Below, one piece after another: positions 28,127 to 35,343 of a stretch of 64,000 bases of DNA (positions are counted from its first letter, which is position 1; each line of letters opens with the position of its first letter). Both the position numbers and the translations under genes were made by a program. The stretch is taken from contig NZ_LT828648.1 of assembly GCF_900169565.1 (NCBI RefSeq), forward strand, positions 2,296,876-2,360,875. Reading direction: 5' to 3'. The notes beneath the pieces are model-generated. The model made no database searches. It saw nothing but the letters and a program-made list of their open reading frames with translations, and had not been told where the DNA came from. The stretch comes from Nitrospira japonica (GTDB lineage Bacteria; Nitrospirota; Nitrospiria; Nitrospirales; Nitrospiraceae).

Positions 28127-28170
28127 GCGGCCGGCATCCGCCGGCCGCTTACCCGCGGGATCGCGCGGGT
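28127..28170 (+). promoter_or_regulatory. two tandem hairpins in the 5' leader of the thioredoxin-fold gene
   Basis: GCGGCCGGC pairs with GCCGGCCGC across ATCC (28127-28148, 9 bp perfect). Two bases later ACCCGCG pairs with CGCGGGT (28151-28170, 7 bp). Both lie between the promoter and the ribosome binding site. They could slow or attenuate transcription, or terminate the upstream operon. Confidence 0.5.
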
Positions 28171-28191
28171 CGACAAGAAGAAGGAGGCGTC

Positions 28192-28728
28192 ATGAAACGG
28201 TCCATCCTTATCGTAGCGGCGGCTTTGGCGGTGCCGATGCTGGTGTCGTATGGCGTGCTGGCGGCGGGATTCTTCAAGGTTGGGGAGAAAGCCCCTGATT
28301 TTACGTTGAACGCGTTGACGGGCGACACGGTGAGTCTCGCGTCCCAAAAGGGCAAGGTCGTCGTGCTGGGGTTGTTCCATATCTGCGATCCTTGCATGAT
28401 GCAGGGGACCAATCTTCAGAAGGTCTACGAATCAACGCAAGGGAAGAACGTGGCGGTGATCGGCGTGAACTCCGCCGGCAATGCGAAAAAGGACGTCGGA
28501 GAATTTCTTTCGGCGTTTCCCGTCAAGGTGACGTATCCGTACCTATTGGATCCCGGGAAGGTGACGGATAAGTTGTACGGAGGGGGGAAATTCATTCCCA
28601 ACGTGTATGTCATCGATCAAGAGGGAGTGATTCGATGGCAGCGCGTGGGGAACATGGACCTTGCGGGTGCCGACGTGATCGTGGCGGAGGTCGAAAAACT
28701 GCTGGCGGCATCGGGAAACAAGATGTAG
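28192..28728 (+). CDS. secreted TlpA/peroxiredoxin-like thioredoxin-fold protein
   Basis: The protein (178 residues) starts with an N-terminal signal or anchor (ILIVAAALAVPMLVSYGVLA), then the redoxin fold: VGEKAPDFTLNALTGDTVSL, VVVLGLFHICDPCMMQGTNL with a CxxC active site (Cys-Asp-Pro-Cys) and the cis-Pro region FIPNVYVIDQEG. It is likely a periplasmic thiol reductase or peroxidase. GAAGGAGG precedes the ATG. It leads a group with a 79-residue hypothetical protein, a metallo-beta-lactamase-like protein and TPR proteins. Confidence 0.85.
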   Translation: MKRSILIVAAALAVPMLVSYGVLAAGFFKVGEKAPDFTLNALTGDTVSLASQKGKVVVLGLFHICDPCMMQGTNLQKVYESTQGKNVAVIGVNSAGNAKKDVGEFLSAFPVKVTYPYLLDPGKVTDKLYGGGKFIPNVYVIDQEGVIRWQRVGNMDLAGADVIVAEVEKLLAASGNKM

Positions 28729-28758
28729 CCATGCGGCCGATGGAAGGCGGAATGTCCC

Positions 28759-28998
28759 ATGGATGAGATCGAAGCCGGGAAACAGAGGTTGTTGGAGATC
28801 GTCAAGGCCATAGACCCCGCGGTGCAGGTCGTCATACCTGTCTCGTCTTCCAACAGCATGTTTTTGATTTCCCTCACGAAAGGGCCGAACCGGAAGTTCA
28901 TCACGCTTCCGGAGGACGACATCATCGATCTGCCCAACGAACCGGGCATCGAGACCAAGGTCACGAAAGTCGTGAAAGACGCGGTTGCGGCGCTATGA
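28759..28998 (+). CDS. hypothetical protein, 79 aa
   Basis: I do not recognise this small soluble protein. It begins with a helix (MDEIEAGKQRLLEIVKAI), then beta-like segments (VQVVIPVSSSNSMFLISL) and an acidic middle (LPEDDIIDLPNEPG). It sits 30 bp after the thioredoxin-fold gene in the same direction, which suggests co-transcription. There is only a weak GGCGGA-type ribosome binding site before the ATG. Confidence 0.6.
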   Translation: MDEIEAGKQRLLEIVKAIDPAVQVVIPVSSSNSMFLISLTKGPNRKFITLPEDDIIDLPNEPGIETKVTKVVKDAVAAL

Positions 28999-29092
28999 AC
29001 CGACGCGACCCTTCCCTTCCATCTCAGGCGCGGGCGGTCAACCGCCGCTTCCCGCACGAAAGCGCTCCAGGCCGCGCGACGACGGGTCATTC

Positions 29093-29698
29093 ATGAAACA
29101 ACTGTTTCACGGCATCTGGCAATGGTCCTGGTTCTCCGAGGAGAAGCAGCTCGACTTCAACGGGCTGTTTCTGGCGATCGGCGAACACAAGATTCTCGTG
29201 GATCCGCCGCCCCTGACGGCGGAAGCGACCACGTTGATCCGCCGGCAGGGAGGCGTGGAGTACATCGTCGTCACGAATCGCGACCACCGGCGCGAGGCCG
29301 AGACGTGCAGACACGAATTCCGTTGCCAGCTGTGGGTACCACATGAGGATGCCGGCCAGATGGACCTTCAGCCTACGAGAACGTTCAAGGACGGTGAACT
29401 GTTGCCCGGCGGGCTGTGGGTGGTCCGTTTAACCGATCAAAAATCTCCCGGGGAGTCGGCGCTCTTCATTCCGCAGGGCAAGGGCATCCTCGTCGTCGGC
29501 GATGCCTTGATCGGAAAGCCCGCGGGGGCGGTGAGCCTCTTGGCTGCGGAGAAGTATGCCGATGCCGGCAAGGCGCGGGAAGGGCTTCGCCGATTGCTGA
29601 AGTATGCGTTCGACGCACTATTGGTGGGTGATGGGGTTTCGATTCTTACCGGAGCCAAGCCGGTGGTCGAGCTGGCGCTGAAGGATTCGCCGCCGTGA
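29093..29698 (+). CDS. metallo-beta-lactamase-fold protein with degenerate metal site
   Basis: The fold is suggested by FNGLFLAIGEHKILVDPPPL, the strand EYIVVTNRDHRREAE in the place of the usual THxHxDH motif, and GILVVGDALIGKPAG, which resembles the later GD strand. The first His residues of the zinc motif are replaced (TNRDH), so hydrolase activity as in classic members is doubtful. The 201-residue protein has no signal peptide. The ATG at 29093 begins the recognisable fold; the upstream open frame is low quality. Its stop overlaps the ATG of the TPR gene (TGATG). Confidence 0.65.
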   Translation: MKQLFHGIWQWSWFSEEKQLDFNGLFLAIGEHKILVDPPPLTAEATTLIRRQGGVEYIVVTNRDHRREAETCRHEFRCQLWVPHEDAGQMDLQPTRTFKDGELLPGGLWVVRLTDQKSPGESALFIPQGKGILVVGDALIGKPAGAVSLLAAEKYADAGKAREGLRRLLKYAFDALLVGDGVSILTGAKPVVELALKDSPP

Positions 29699-30501
29699 TG
29701 CTCAAGAACGGTTTGTCGGAGGAACTCAATCGGCAGGGGAACGAGCACTTCTCGCTCGGACACTATACCGAGGCCTACACCTGCTATGCCAAAGCCCTCG
29801 AATGCGACCGGATGACCGGCGACCAGCGCGCGTTGGCGGCGACGCTCGGCAATCTCGGCAACATCTGTGCGGTCAGCGGCCGGCGGGACGCGGCGCAGGA
29901 TTATTATCAGGAAGTATTGGAATTGCAAAAAGTCTTCGGCGACGAGAAGGGGATCGGGACGACGCTGGCCAATCTGGGTAATCTGCGCGCGGATGCGGGG
30001 GAGTGGGAACGCGCCCGGGCCTATTACCTGGAAGCATTGGACTTGATGACCAAGACGCATGACGAGGCGGCCAAAGCGGTGCTGTATTCCGATCTCGGCT
30101 TGATTGCGAGAGAGACCGGTCAATTCGAGGAGGCCATCCGGTGTTATGAACGTTCGCTCGTGCTGATGCGTCGCTTGGGAAATCAAGGCGGCACGGCGGA
30201 TGCGTGGCGCATGATGGGACGGACCTTCTTGATGCAGCGTCGTCATGATGACGCGATTGCCTGCTGCCAAACCAGCCAATCCATTGCGGAGCGGGCGCAC
30301 GACGAACTCCGCGCGGGCGGAGCGCGCTATGTATTGGCCCAGTGCTATGAAGAGCTCGGCCGTTTCGACGAGGCGGTTGCGTTGCTCGAACGCGTGGTGG
30401 AGATGGACCGGAAGTATCAGCTGCCGAAATTGGACGAGAACACCAGACGCCTTCAGGATCTCCGTGAGCGAAAAGAACGAGCCATGGGACAATCCGCATG
30501 A
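29698..30501 (+). CDS. tetratricopeptide repeat protein, 267 aa
   Basis: Six or so TPR units cover the protein, with repeated patterns such as LNRQGNEHFSLGHYTEAYTC, LGNLGNICAVSGRRDAAQDY and LSDLG-type turns (YSDLGLIARETGQFEEAIRC). TPR arrays bind partner proteins. No signal peptide. The ATG overlaps the stop of the upstream gene, and its own stop overlaps the next start (ATGA), so the run 29093-31987 is a tightly coupled operon. Confidence 0.85.
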   Translation: MLKNGLSEELNRQGNEHFSLGHYTEAYTCYAKALECDRMTGDQRALAATLGNLGNICAVSGRRDAAQDYYQEVLELQKVFGDEKGIGTTLANLGNLRADAGEWERARAYYLEALDLMTKTHDEAAKAVLYSDLGLIARETGQFEEAIRCYERSLVLMRRLGNQGGTADAWRMMGRTFLMQRRHDDAIACCQTSQSIAERAHDELRAGGARYVLAQCYEELGRFDEAVALLERVVEMDRKYQLPKLDENTRRLQDLRERKERAMGQSA

Positions 30502-30935
30502 GCGCTCCGACGTCGCCCGGCTGGTCTGAAGCCCGGACCAAACTGAACGAAACGTTTCCACAGTTCTACGAACTCGAGCCGGGAGGCGCGTTGGCGCTGG
30601 ACCTGGGGGCCGACGGCTGGCTATTGGAACTCAAGCCGGAAGGAAAGGTGCTGTGCCAGTACGGTGTGGCGATGGACGACATTATGAGCCTGATGTCCGA
30701 CGGCACGCCGGAGGATCTGGGGACCGACGAGATCGCGAAACAAGCCAAGTACTTCATCCAGCCCGCCGTGTCGAAATTCAGGAGCCTCCTTCTGCAGTCG
30801 GGATTCTCCGAGCAGTCCGAGATGAACGACGAATACGTCGCGGTGACGTTCGAGCGGCCGGTCGACTTTCACAATCTTTCCAAGGTTGAAGATCTCATCC
30901 GCTGGTGCCGCCGGCAAATCGGCGGAGCGGCATGA
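30498..30935 (+). CDS. hypothetical protein, 145 aa
   Basis: I do not recognise a family. The protein is soluble and acidic, with beta-like segments around GGALALDLGADGWLLELKPEG and helices near the C-terminus (VEDLIRWCRRQIGG). It overlaps the TPR gene upstream and the methyltransferase gene downstream by 4 bp each, so it is clearly a translated part of the operon. Confidence 0.65.
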   Translation: MSAPTSPGWSEARTKLNETFPQFYELEPGGALALDLGADGWLLELKPEGKVLCQYGVAMDDIMSLMSDGTPEDLGTDEIAKQAKYFIQPAVSKFRSLLLQSGFSEQSEMNDEYVAVTFERPVDFHNLSKVEDLIRWCRRQIGGAA

Positions 30936-31987
30936 CCGGCCCGCCGGAGACCTTTTCGGAATTCCGCGACCTGCTTGCCGGTTATCGCCTCCCGCGAATC
31001 ATCCTCACCGCGCTCGAATTGAAGCTCTTCACCGCCATGGGCACGTCGACGTGGACCCCGTCTCAATTAGCCCGCTTGCTCAAGGTCAGTGAACGGGGCG
31101 TGACGATCCTCTGCCGGAATCTGGCCATGGCCGGGTTGCTCGTCAAGAAGGGGACTCGATACCGGAACGGCCGGCTGGGCTCGACGCTGTTGAATGCCCG
31201 TCATCCTGCGTATCGGGGCCGGTATCTCGATCTGCTCACCAGCCAATGGAACGATTGGGCCGGCTTGACCGAATCGGTGCGGACCGGGAAACCGGTCGAT
31301 CATGACGAGCCCGATCAGCCGGATCATCGTTCGAGATTCACCTGGGCGATGCATCAGCGCACGATGGATCTCGCGCCCCGTCTCGCTGAGAGGATTTCGC
31401 TCCGCGGGGCACGATCCCTGTTGGATCTGGGCGGCGGACCGGGAACGTATGCCCTGGCTTTCCTTGCAAAAAACAGGGAACTGAAGGCGACAGTGTGCGA
31501 TCGTCCCGCCGCGCTCCGGGTGGCGAAGACGATCGCCAAGAACCATCAAGCCGGTGCAAGACTGTGGTATCTCCCGCTGGATCTGTTGGCCGATCCCATT
31601 CCCGGCTCTTATGACGTCGTGTGGTATTCGAACGTCCTGCACATCTATTCTCCCGAGCAGAACCGGTCGATCTTTCGGCGGGTCAGGGCGGCGCTCAATC
31701 CGGGAGGGCGCTTCATCATCCAAGACGCGTTCCTTCATGATCGGGAAGGGCTCCGCCCGGAGGATGCCAGCCTGTTCGCCGTGTCCATGCTCTTGTTCAC
31801 GGAAACCGGCGATACCTATCGTGCGGCCGAGGTCACGGCCTGGTTGAATGCGGCCGGCTTCGAATCCGTCAGGCTGTTGAGGACGAAGAAGGGGCAGGAG
31901 GATTGGGAGGGAGGGGTGTTGGAGGCCCGTCTCCCCAGAGCGATCGCACGAACGCGTGCCAACCGGCGACGGTCAGCGCAAGGTTGA
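30932..31987 (+). CDS. SAM-dependent O-methyltransferase-like protein
   Basis: The architecture is that of small-molecule O-methyltransferases: an N-terminal winged-helix dimerisation domain (ILTALELKLFTAM, LARLLKVSERGVTILCRNL) followed by a Rossmann methyltransferase domain with LLDLGGGPGTYALAF (SAM-binding, near 165), VWYSNVLHIY and LNPGGRFIIQD. The substrate is unknown. The 351-residue protein ends in a basic tail that overlaps a gene on the other strand by 119 bp. ATG overlaps the previous stop. Confidence 0.85.
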   Translation: MTGPPETFSEFRDLLAGYRLPRIILTALELKLFTAMGTSTWTPSQLARLLKVSERGVTILCRNLAMAGLLVKKGTRYRNGRLGSTLLNARHPAYRGRYLDLLTSQWNDWAGLTESVRTGKPVDHDEPDQPDHRSRFTWAMHQRTMDLAPRLAERISLRGARSLLDLGGGPGTYALAFLAKNRELKATVCDRPAALRVAKTIAKNHQAGARLWYLPLDLLADPIPGSYDVVWYSNVLHIYSPEQNRSIFRRVRAALNPGGRFIIQDAFLHDREGLRPEDASLFAVSMLLFTETGDTYRAAEVTAWLNAAGFESVRLLRTKKGQEDWEGGVLEARLPRAIARTRANRRRSAQG

Positions 31988-32279
31988 AGCCTCCGCTCAG
32001 CCAGTTCAACGGTGTGAGGCGGGGCTGGGATTCCCCCGCCGCGCCGGTCAAGCTGGCAAGGTCCAAGGCAAGTCCCACCGTTCCATAGATGACGCAGGCC
32101 ATCCCGGGCCACGTCCATTTGGTCCATACCAATCCGATCAGTGCCAGCGGGATCACGACCAAGAACAGATCCCAGGACGACAGGCCTCGATCAAGCAGAT
32201 TCGCTCCGGTCGTCATAGGACGGGTTTCAAATCCGATCAGAAGCAAGCCGGTCAGGATGATGGTCAGCGCCGCGCGCAT
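31869..32279 (-). CDS. small integral membrane protein, 136 aa
   Basis: Four hydrophobic segments can be seen (LTIILTGLLLIGFE, WDLFLVVIPLALIGLVW, WPGMACVIYGTVGLALDL, LSGGFNLALTVAGWHAFV), so it is an inner-membrane protein of unknown function. The C-terminus is Pro/Ser-rich. Its 3' end overlaps the methyltransferase gene on the opposite strand (31869-31987). Well-formed membrane segments with turns between them argue against a chance frame, but a shorter or absent gene cannot be excluded. Confidence 0.55.
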   Translation of the reverse strand: MRAALTIILTGLLLIGFETRPMTTGANLLDRGLSSWDLFLVVIPLALIGLVWTKWTWPGMACVIYGTVGLALDLASLTGAAGESQPRLTPLNWLSGGFNLALTVAGWHAFVRSLWGDGPPTPLPPNPPAPSSSSTA

Positions 32280-32356
32280 GGGGCATCATACGCATGCCCT
32301 GTTGGAGGGGCAACCGTGCTTGTTCCCGCTCGCACCGGCTGCTAGTGTGAACGAGG

Positions 32357-32803
32357 ATGAAGGACCGTCACGATCATATCGAGCGACCGGCCATTCAGGG
32401 ATCGGCGCCCTGCACCCTAGTATATGACGGCCATTGCCAGCTCTGTGTCACGGCCAAGACTCAGCTTGAACAGAGGACGGCCGGACGGTCGGAAACGCCC
32501 GTGCGAATGGTTCCATACGACGGCGAGGAGGCAAGACGGCTGCTTGGATCGGCCTATCGGCCGGGCCGTCCTGACGTCGCGTTTCTCATTGATTCGACGG
32601 GCACCATCACGACAGGGCTCGATGCGTTTCTGCCGCTGCTTCCCGCCATGAGAGGCGGGGCCGTTCTGGCCCGCTTCTTTCGCCTCCCGTTAATCAGGCC
32701 GATGGCCAGATTGCTGTACCGCATGGTCGCCAAGCACCGGTATCGACTTTTCGGCGAGGCCCGCTTACCACAGGAGCCATCATCCTCTCCTCCTAACGGT
32801 TGA
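32357..32803 (+). CDS. DCC-family thiol-disulfide oxidoreductase (DUF393)
   Basis: The signature LVYDGHCQLCVTAKTQL near 22 gives the DxxCxxC pattern of the DCC family, thioredoxin-fold proteins of largely unknown role. The rest fits the family (PYDGEEARRLLG; DVAFLIDSTGTITTGLDAF; RPMARLLYRMVAKHRYRLFG). The 148-residue protein has no signal peptide. A terminator lies 49 bp downstream. Confidence 0.85.
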   Translation: MKDRHDHIERPAIQGSAPCTLVYDGHCQLCVTAKTQLEQRTAGRSETPVRMVPYDGEEARRLLGSAYRPGRPDVAFLIDSTGTITTGLDAFLPLLPAMRGGAVLARFFRLPLIRPMARLLYRMVAKHRYRLFGEARLPQEPSSSPPNG

Positions 32804-32852
32804 CCATCTCATCTCGTTCCGACCGATCCGTACAAATCCGTTCAAATCCTCA

Positions 32853-32877
32853 CCCCCCTCTTTTCGGGGGTTGTTTG
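32853..32877 (+). terminator. rho-independent terminator after the DCC gene
   Basis: A run CCCCCC (32853-32858), a short loop with TTTT and GGGGG (32866-32870) form a stem, followed by TTGTTT. It separates the DCC gene from the secreted-protein gene at 32944. Confidence 0.6.
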
Positions 32878-32943
32878 CCCATACCGGGGAATTTACCCTG
32901 GGGCCTCTTGCTGGGACACTGCCAGGCAAGGAGGACGAAGCTC

Positions 32944-33849
32944 ATGCTCTTTACATGGTTATGGCTTGCAGTTCGGTCACTCGTCGAATCGCAGTTCAGG
33001 GTCATGGACCCCGTGCCGGTTTCCTATCGGCGAACGGGATCCCGGGGCGCGCGAATCTTCGGGCTGGGGTCGATGATGCTGGCGGCAGTGGCTCTGCTGA
33101 TGGCAGGGCTGCCGTTTCAGGCTGAAGCCGGGGAGCGCAGCCTACCGAACTCATCGAAGCTCAGGAAGACGGTTGCGGCGGGGTTTGGCGTGCAAAACGC
33201 CCAGTCGTCGGTCATTACCGTCAGGACGTATGATGCGGAGTCCGGCGAAATTCTTTCCGATGAATCGTATGAACTCGACATCAAAGACGATCGATCACCA
33301 GCGATGCCACAGCCGCGTGAACGTATCGTTGCCGGAGGAGTCGGAATCGGAGCCGACGGGCTATCCGAGTTCATGCTCCGCGTCTATGACGCGGCGGACG
33401 GGAAATTTCTCTGGGAAGGCCGCCTGAACCTGAATGTCACCGCTTCGGCGGGAGAAGCTGTTCCCGTCGCGGTCGCGGTTCGGCCCCAGGCGACCGTCAC
33501 CCGGGTGGTTGAGAAAACCGACCCAGCAGGGCAGCCGTTTTTCCTGCTCCGGGTCCTCGATCGTGATACCGGCCGGCTGATGTGGTTCGATCAATTCTCG
33601 ACCGAGGGCGCGCGCGTCCGCGCGGAACGTATCGGCGTATTCGGTCCGAACCCGGGACCGATCGATATCCAGGACGTCGATTTTCGTATCCGGATGTTCG
33701 ATGAAAACGGGCGGCAATTGCTCTGGGAAGATCGGATAGCCGAGACGGAGGACGGGAGTCCATCGTCGGAGTTGGCCCAAGACCAGGCCGGAGTCATTCC
33801 GCAATGGTTCGTCGGGCCGAGTGATTCAACCAACAGGGAAGAGATCTGA
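32944..33849 (+). CDS. secreted hypothetical protein, 301 aa
   Basis: The protein has an internal hydrophobic export segment (MMLAAVALLMAGLPFQAEA) after about 40 residues, so it has a long n-region or is anchored. The exported part shows three related stretches of the form (V)TVRTYDAESGEILSDESYEL, LRVYDAADGKFLWEGRLNL and LRVLDRDTGRLMWFDQF, plus IRMFDENGRQLLWEDRI. These are internal beta repeats of about 70 residues, each with RxYD/RxFD...G+xLW. I know no named family. AAGGAGG precedes the ATG at 32944. Confidence 0.7.
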   Translation: MLFTWLWLAVRSLVESQFRVMDPVPVSYRRTGSRGARIFGLGSMMLAAVALLMAGLPFQAEAGERSLPNSSKLRKTVAAGFGVQNAQSSVITVRTYDAESGEILSDESYELDIKDDRSPAMPQPRERIVAGGVGIGADGLSEFMLRVYDAADGKFLWEGRLNLNVTASAGEAVPVAVAVRPQATVTRVVEKTDPAGQPFFLLRVLDRDTGRLMWFDQFSTEGARVRAERIGVFGPNPGPIDIQDVDFRIRMFDENGRQLLWEDRIAETEDGSPSSELAQDQAGVIPQWFVGPSDSTNREEI

Positions 33850-33851
33850 CG

Positions 33852-35282
33852 CTAGCCTTTGGCGAGTTCCCCTTTGAACTGGTCGGCCCAGCGGGATTGA
33901 AACTGTTCGTACGAGAGGGACAATTGGGATTGCATTGCCGCGCTGAGCGACTGTCTGGCCTTGAGATGGCCCAATAGCTGATTGACTCCGTGCAGGCCGT
34001 AGCGATCGATCATGTAGTGGACCGCGGAGTTTGCTTCCAGATACGCGACTGACGCCGCTTCCGGCGTCAGATTGCTCCAGCCTCCTTCCAACGCCGTCAG
34101 CGGAATCAGGGCGACCTCCTGGTGTTTGACCGGTTGGATTTCCGACCAGTGCTCGCCGGCCAGCTGCATGGCGAGCCCTTCGTTCAGCCACGTGGGAATG
34201 GCGCTGCCGCTGTGTCCCTGCATGTCGTGCAGCACGGCATGGGCGAACTCATGCCGGAGCACCTTGGTGAGCCAGGCTCGATCCGTCAGTGCGCCTTGCG
34301 AGGGGACCTGAATGCGGCCCAGAACCGGATCGAACAGTCCGTCCGCCCATACCGGGCTTCCGGTCGCACTTTGGAACGCCGTCTCCGCCTGCAGCACGAC
34401 GACGATCGGTTTCGACGGGAAATGTCCGAGTCGTTGACCGATCTCCCGGTAGGCTTCTTCGAGAATGTCCTGCGCGGTCGTCCAGGTGGTGTGATCCGCC
34501 TGCCCGTCGAATTTGACGATGAAGTGGGCGCTCTCGCGGCTGGTCAACTGTTCCTCCGCTTGATCCGTCTTGCGAACCTTGGCCGTGACGGTTCTCAGAT
34601 AGGACTGCACGGCCGGATCTTTTGCGGCGCGCTCCGTCGCCTGGTCGAGGTGCTGCGCCGCTTCCTTCAGACGATCCCGTTCCTGGAGCAATTCCGCCAT
34701 GGCCAAGTGGGGAAAGGGTTCGTCCGGGGCCAGGGCGATCAGCCTGTCGAGGAACTCCACCGTCATGGCCGGGTCCCGCAATTCCCAATAGGCGTGGGCC
34801 AAATTCAATTGGATTACAGGATTCTTCGGATCCAGCGAGGCGGCTCTCTTGAACGTCTGAACGGACTCCTTGGTTCCGCTGCTCTTTTCTTGTTCGATCC
34901 CGACATTGTTCCACAGGACGGCGAGGTAGGGCCGGACGGCGGGATCGTTGGTGGTCGAGGTGGAGAGATTGTCCAGTTTCGACGTGGCCGCGGCGAGGTC
35001 GCCCTTCTCCAGATCGTCGCGGATGGCGGCCAAGAAGTCCTGATGCTTGCTGCGGGGAACGACGCTGTGATCGATCAGCCTCGTCTGCTTCGGGGGCGGT
35101 TCCACCGCCTCGGCGGGGCGCAGGGTTTCCGGCGGGGCCTTGGTCTCCGCTTCCTGGGCGTCCCGGGTTTGGCCGGGCGGTCGCTGGAGGTACGTAGGCT
35201 TGAACCATGCCCCGTAAATGATGATCAAGGCCACGACGAGCGCGACCTTGTAGAGGAGGTGCGAGATGTTTCGGCGATACAT
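33852..35282 (-). CDS. membrane-anchored TPR protein with peptidase-MA-like metalloprotease domain
   Basis: One N-terminal membrane anchor (LLYKVALVVALIIIYGAWF) is followed by a Pro-rich linker and TPR units (about 95-240). The C-terminal domain has VLRHEFAHAVLHDMQG (a HExxH-like motif, here HEFAH) and WLNEGLAMQLAGEH, giving His, His and Glu ligands of a gluzincin-type peptidase. It probably works outside the membrane. ATG 35282 is chosen because it begins just before the anchor. A promoter (TTGCCG-N16-TAGACT) lies 29 nt upstream. Confidence 0.78.
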   Translation of the reverse strand: MYRRNISHLLYKVALVVALIIIYGAWFKPTYLQRPPGQTRDAQEAETKAPPETLRPAEAVEPPPKQTRLIDHSVVPRSKHQDFLAAIRDDLEKGDLAAATSKLDNLSTSTTNDPAVRPYLAVLWNNVGIEQEKSSGTKESVQTFKRAASLDPKNPVIQLNLAHAYWELRDPAMTVEFLDRLIALAPDEPFPHLAMAELLQERDRLKEAAQHLDQATERAAKDPAVQSYLRTVTAKVRKTDQAEEQLTSRESAHFIVKFDGQADHTTWTTAQDILEEAYREIGQRLGHFPSKPIVVVLQAETAFQSATGSPVWADGLFDPVLGRIQVPSQGALTDRAWLTKVLRHEFAHAVLHDMQGHSGSAIPTWLNEGLAMQLAGEHWSEIQPVKHQEVALIPLTALEGGWSNLTPEAASVAYLEANSAVHYMIDRYGLHGVNQLLGHLKARQSLSAAMQSQLSLSYEQFQSRWADQFKGELAKG

Positions 35283-35311
35283 GAATTGACGGGTCTCTCG
35301 ATGTGCTTTCG

Positions 35312-35339
35312 AGTCTAACACCCAACAATAGTGCGGCAA
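35312..35339 (-). promoter_or_regulatory. promoter of the TPR/peptidase gene
   Basis: On the minus strand TTGCCG (35339-35334), 16-nt spacer, TAGACT (35317-35312), about 29 nt before the start codon. Confidence 0.45.
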
Positions 35340-35343
35340 AGAA

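Noticed and set aside
32871-32943. Riboswitch-like structure before the secreted-protein gene
   Set aside because: Small hairpins such as CTTGC...GCAAG are present, but no conserved aptamer core was recognised. The preceding hairpin is explained as a terminator.
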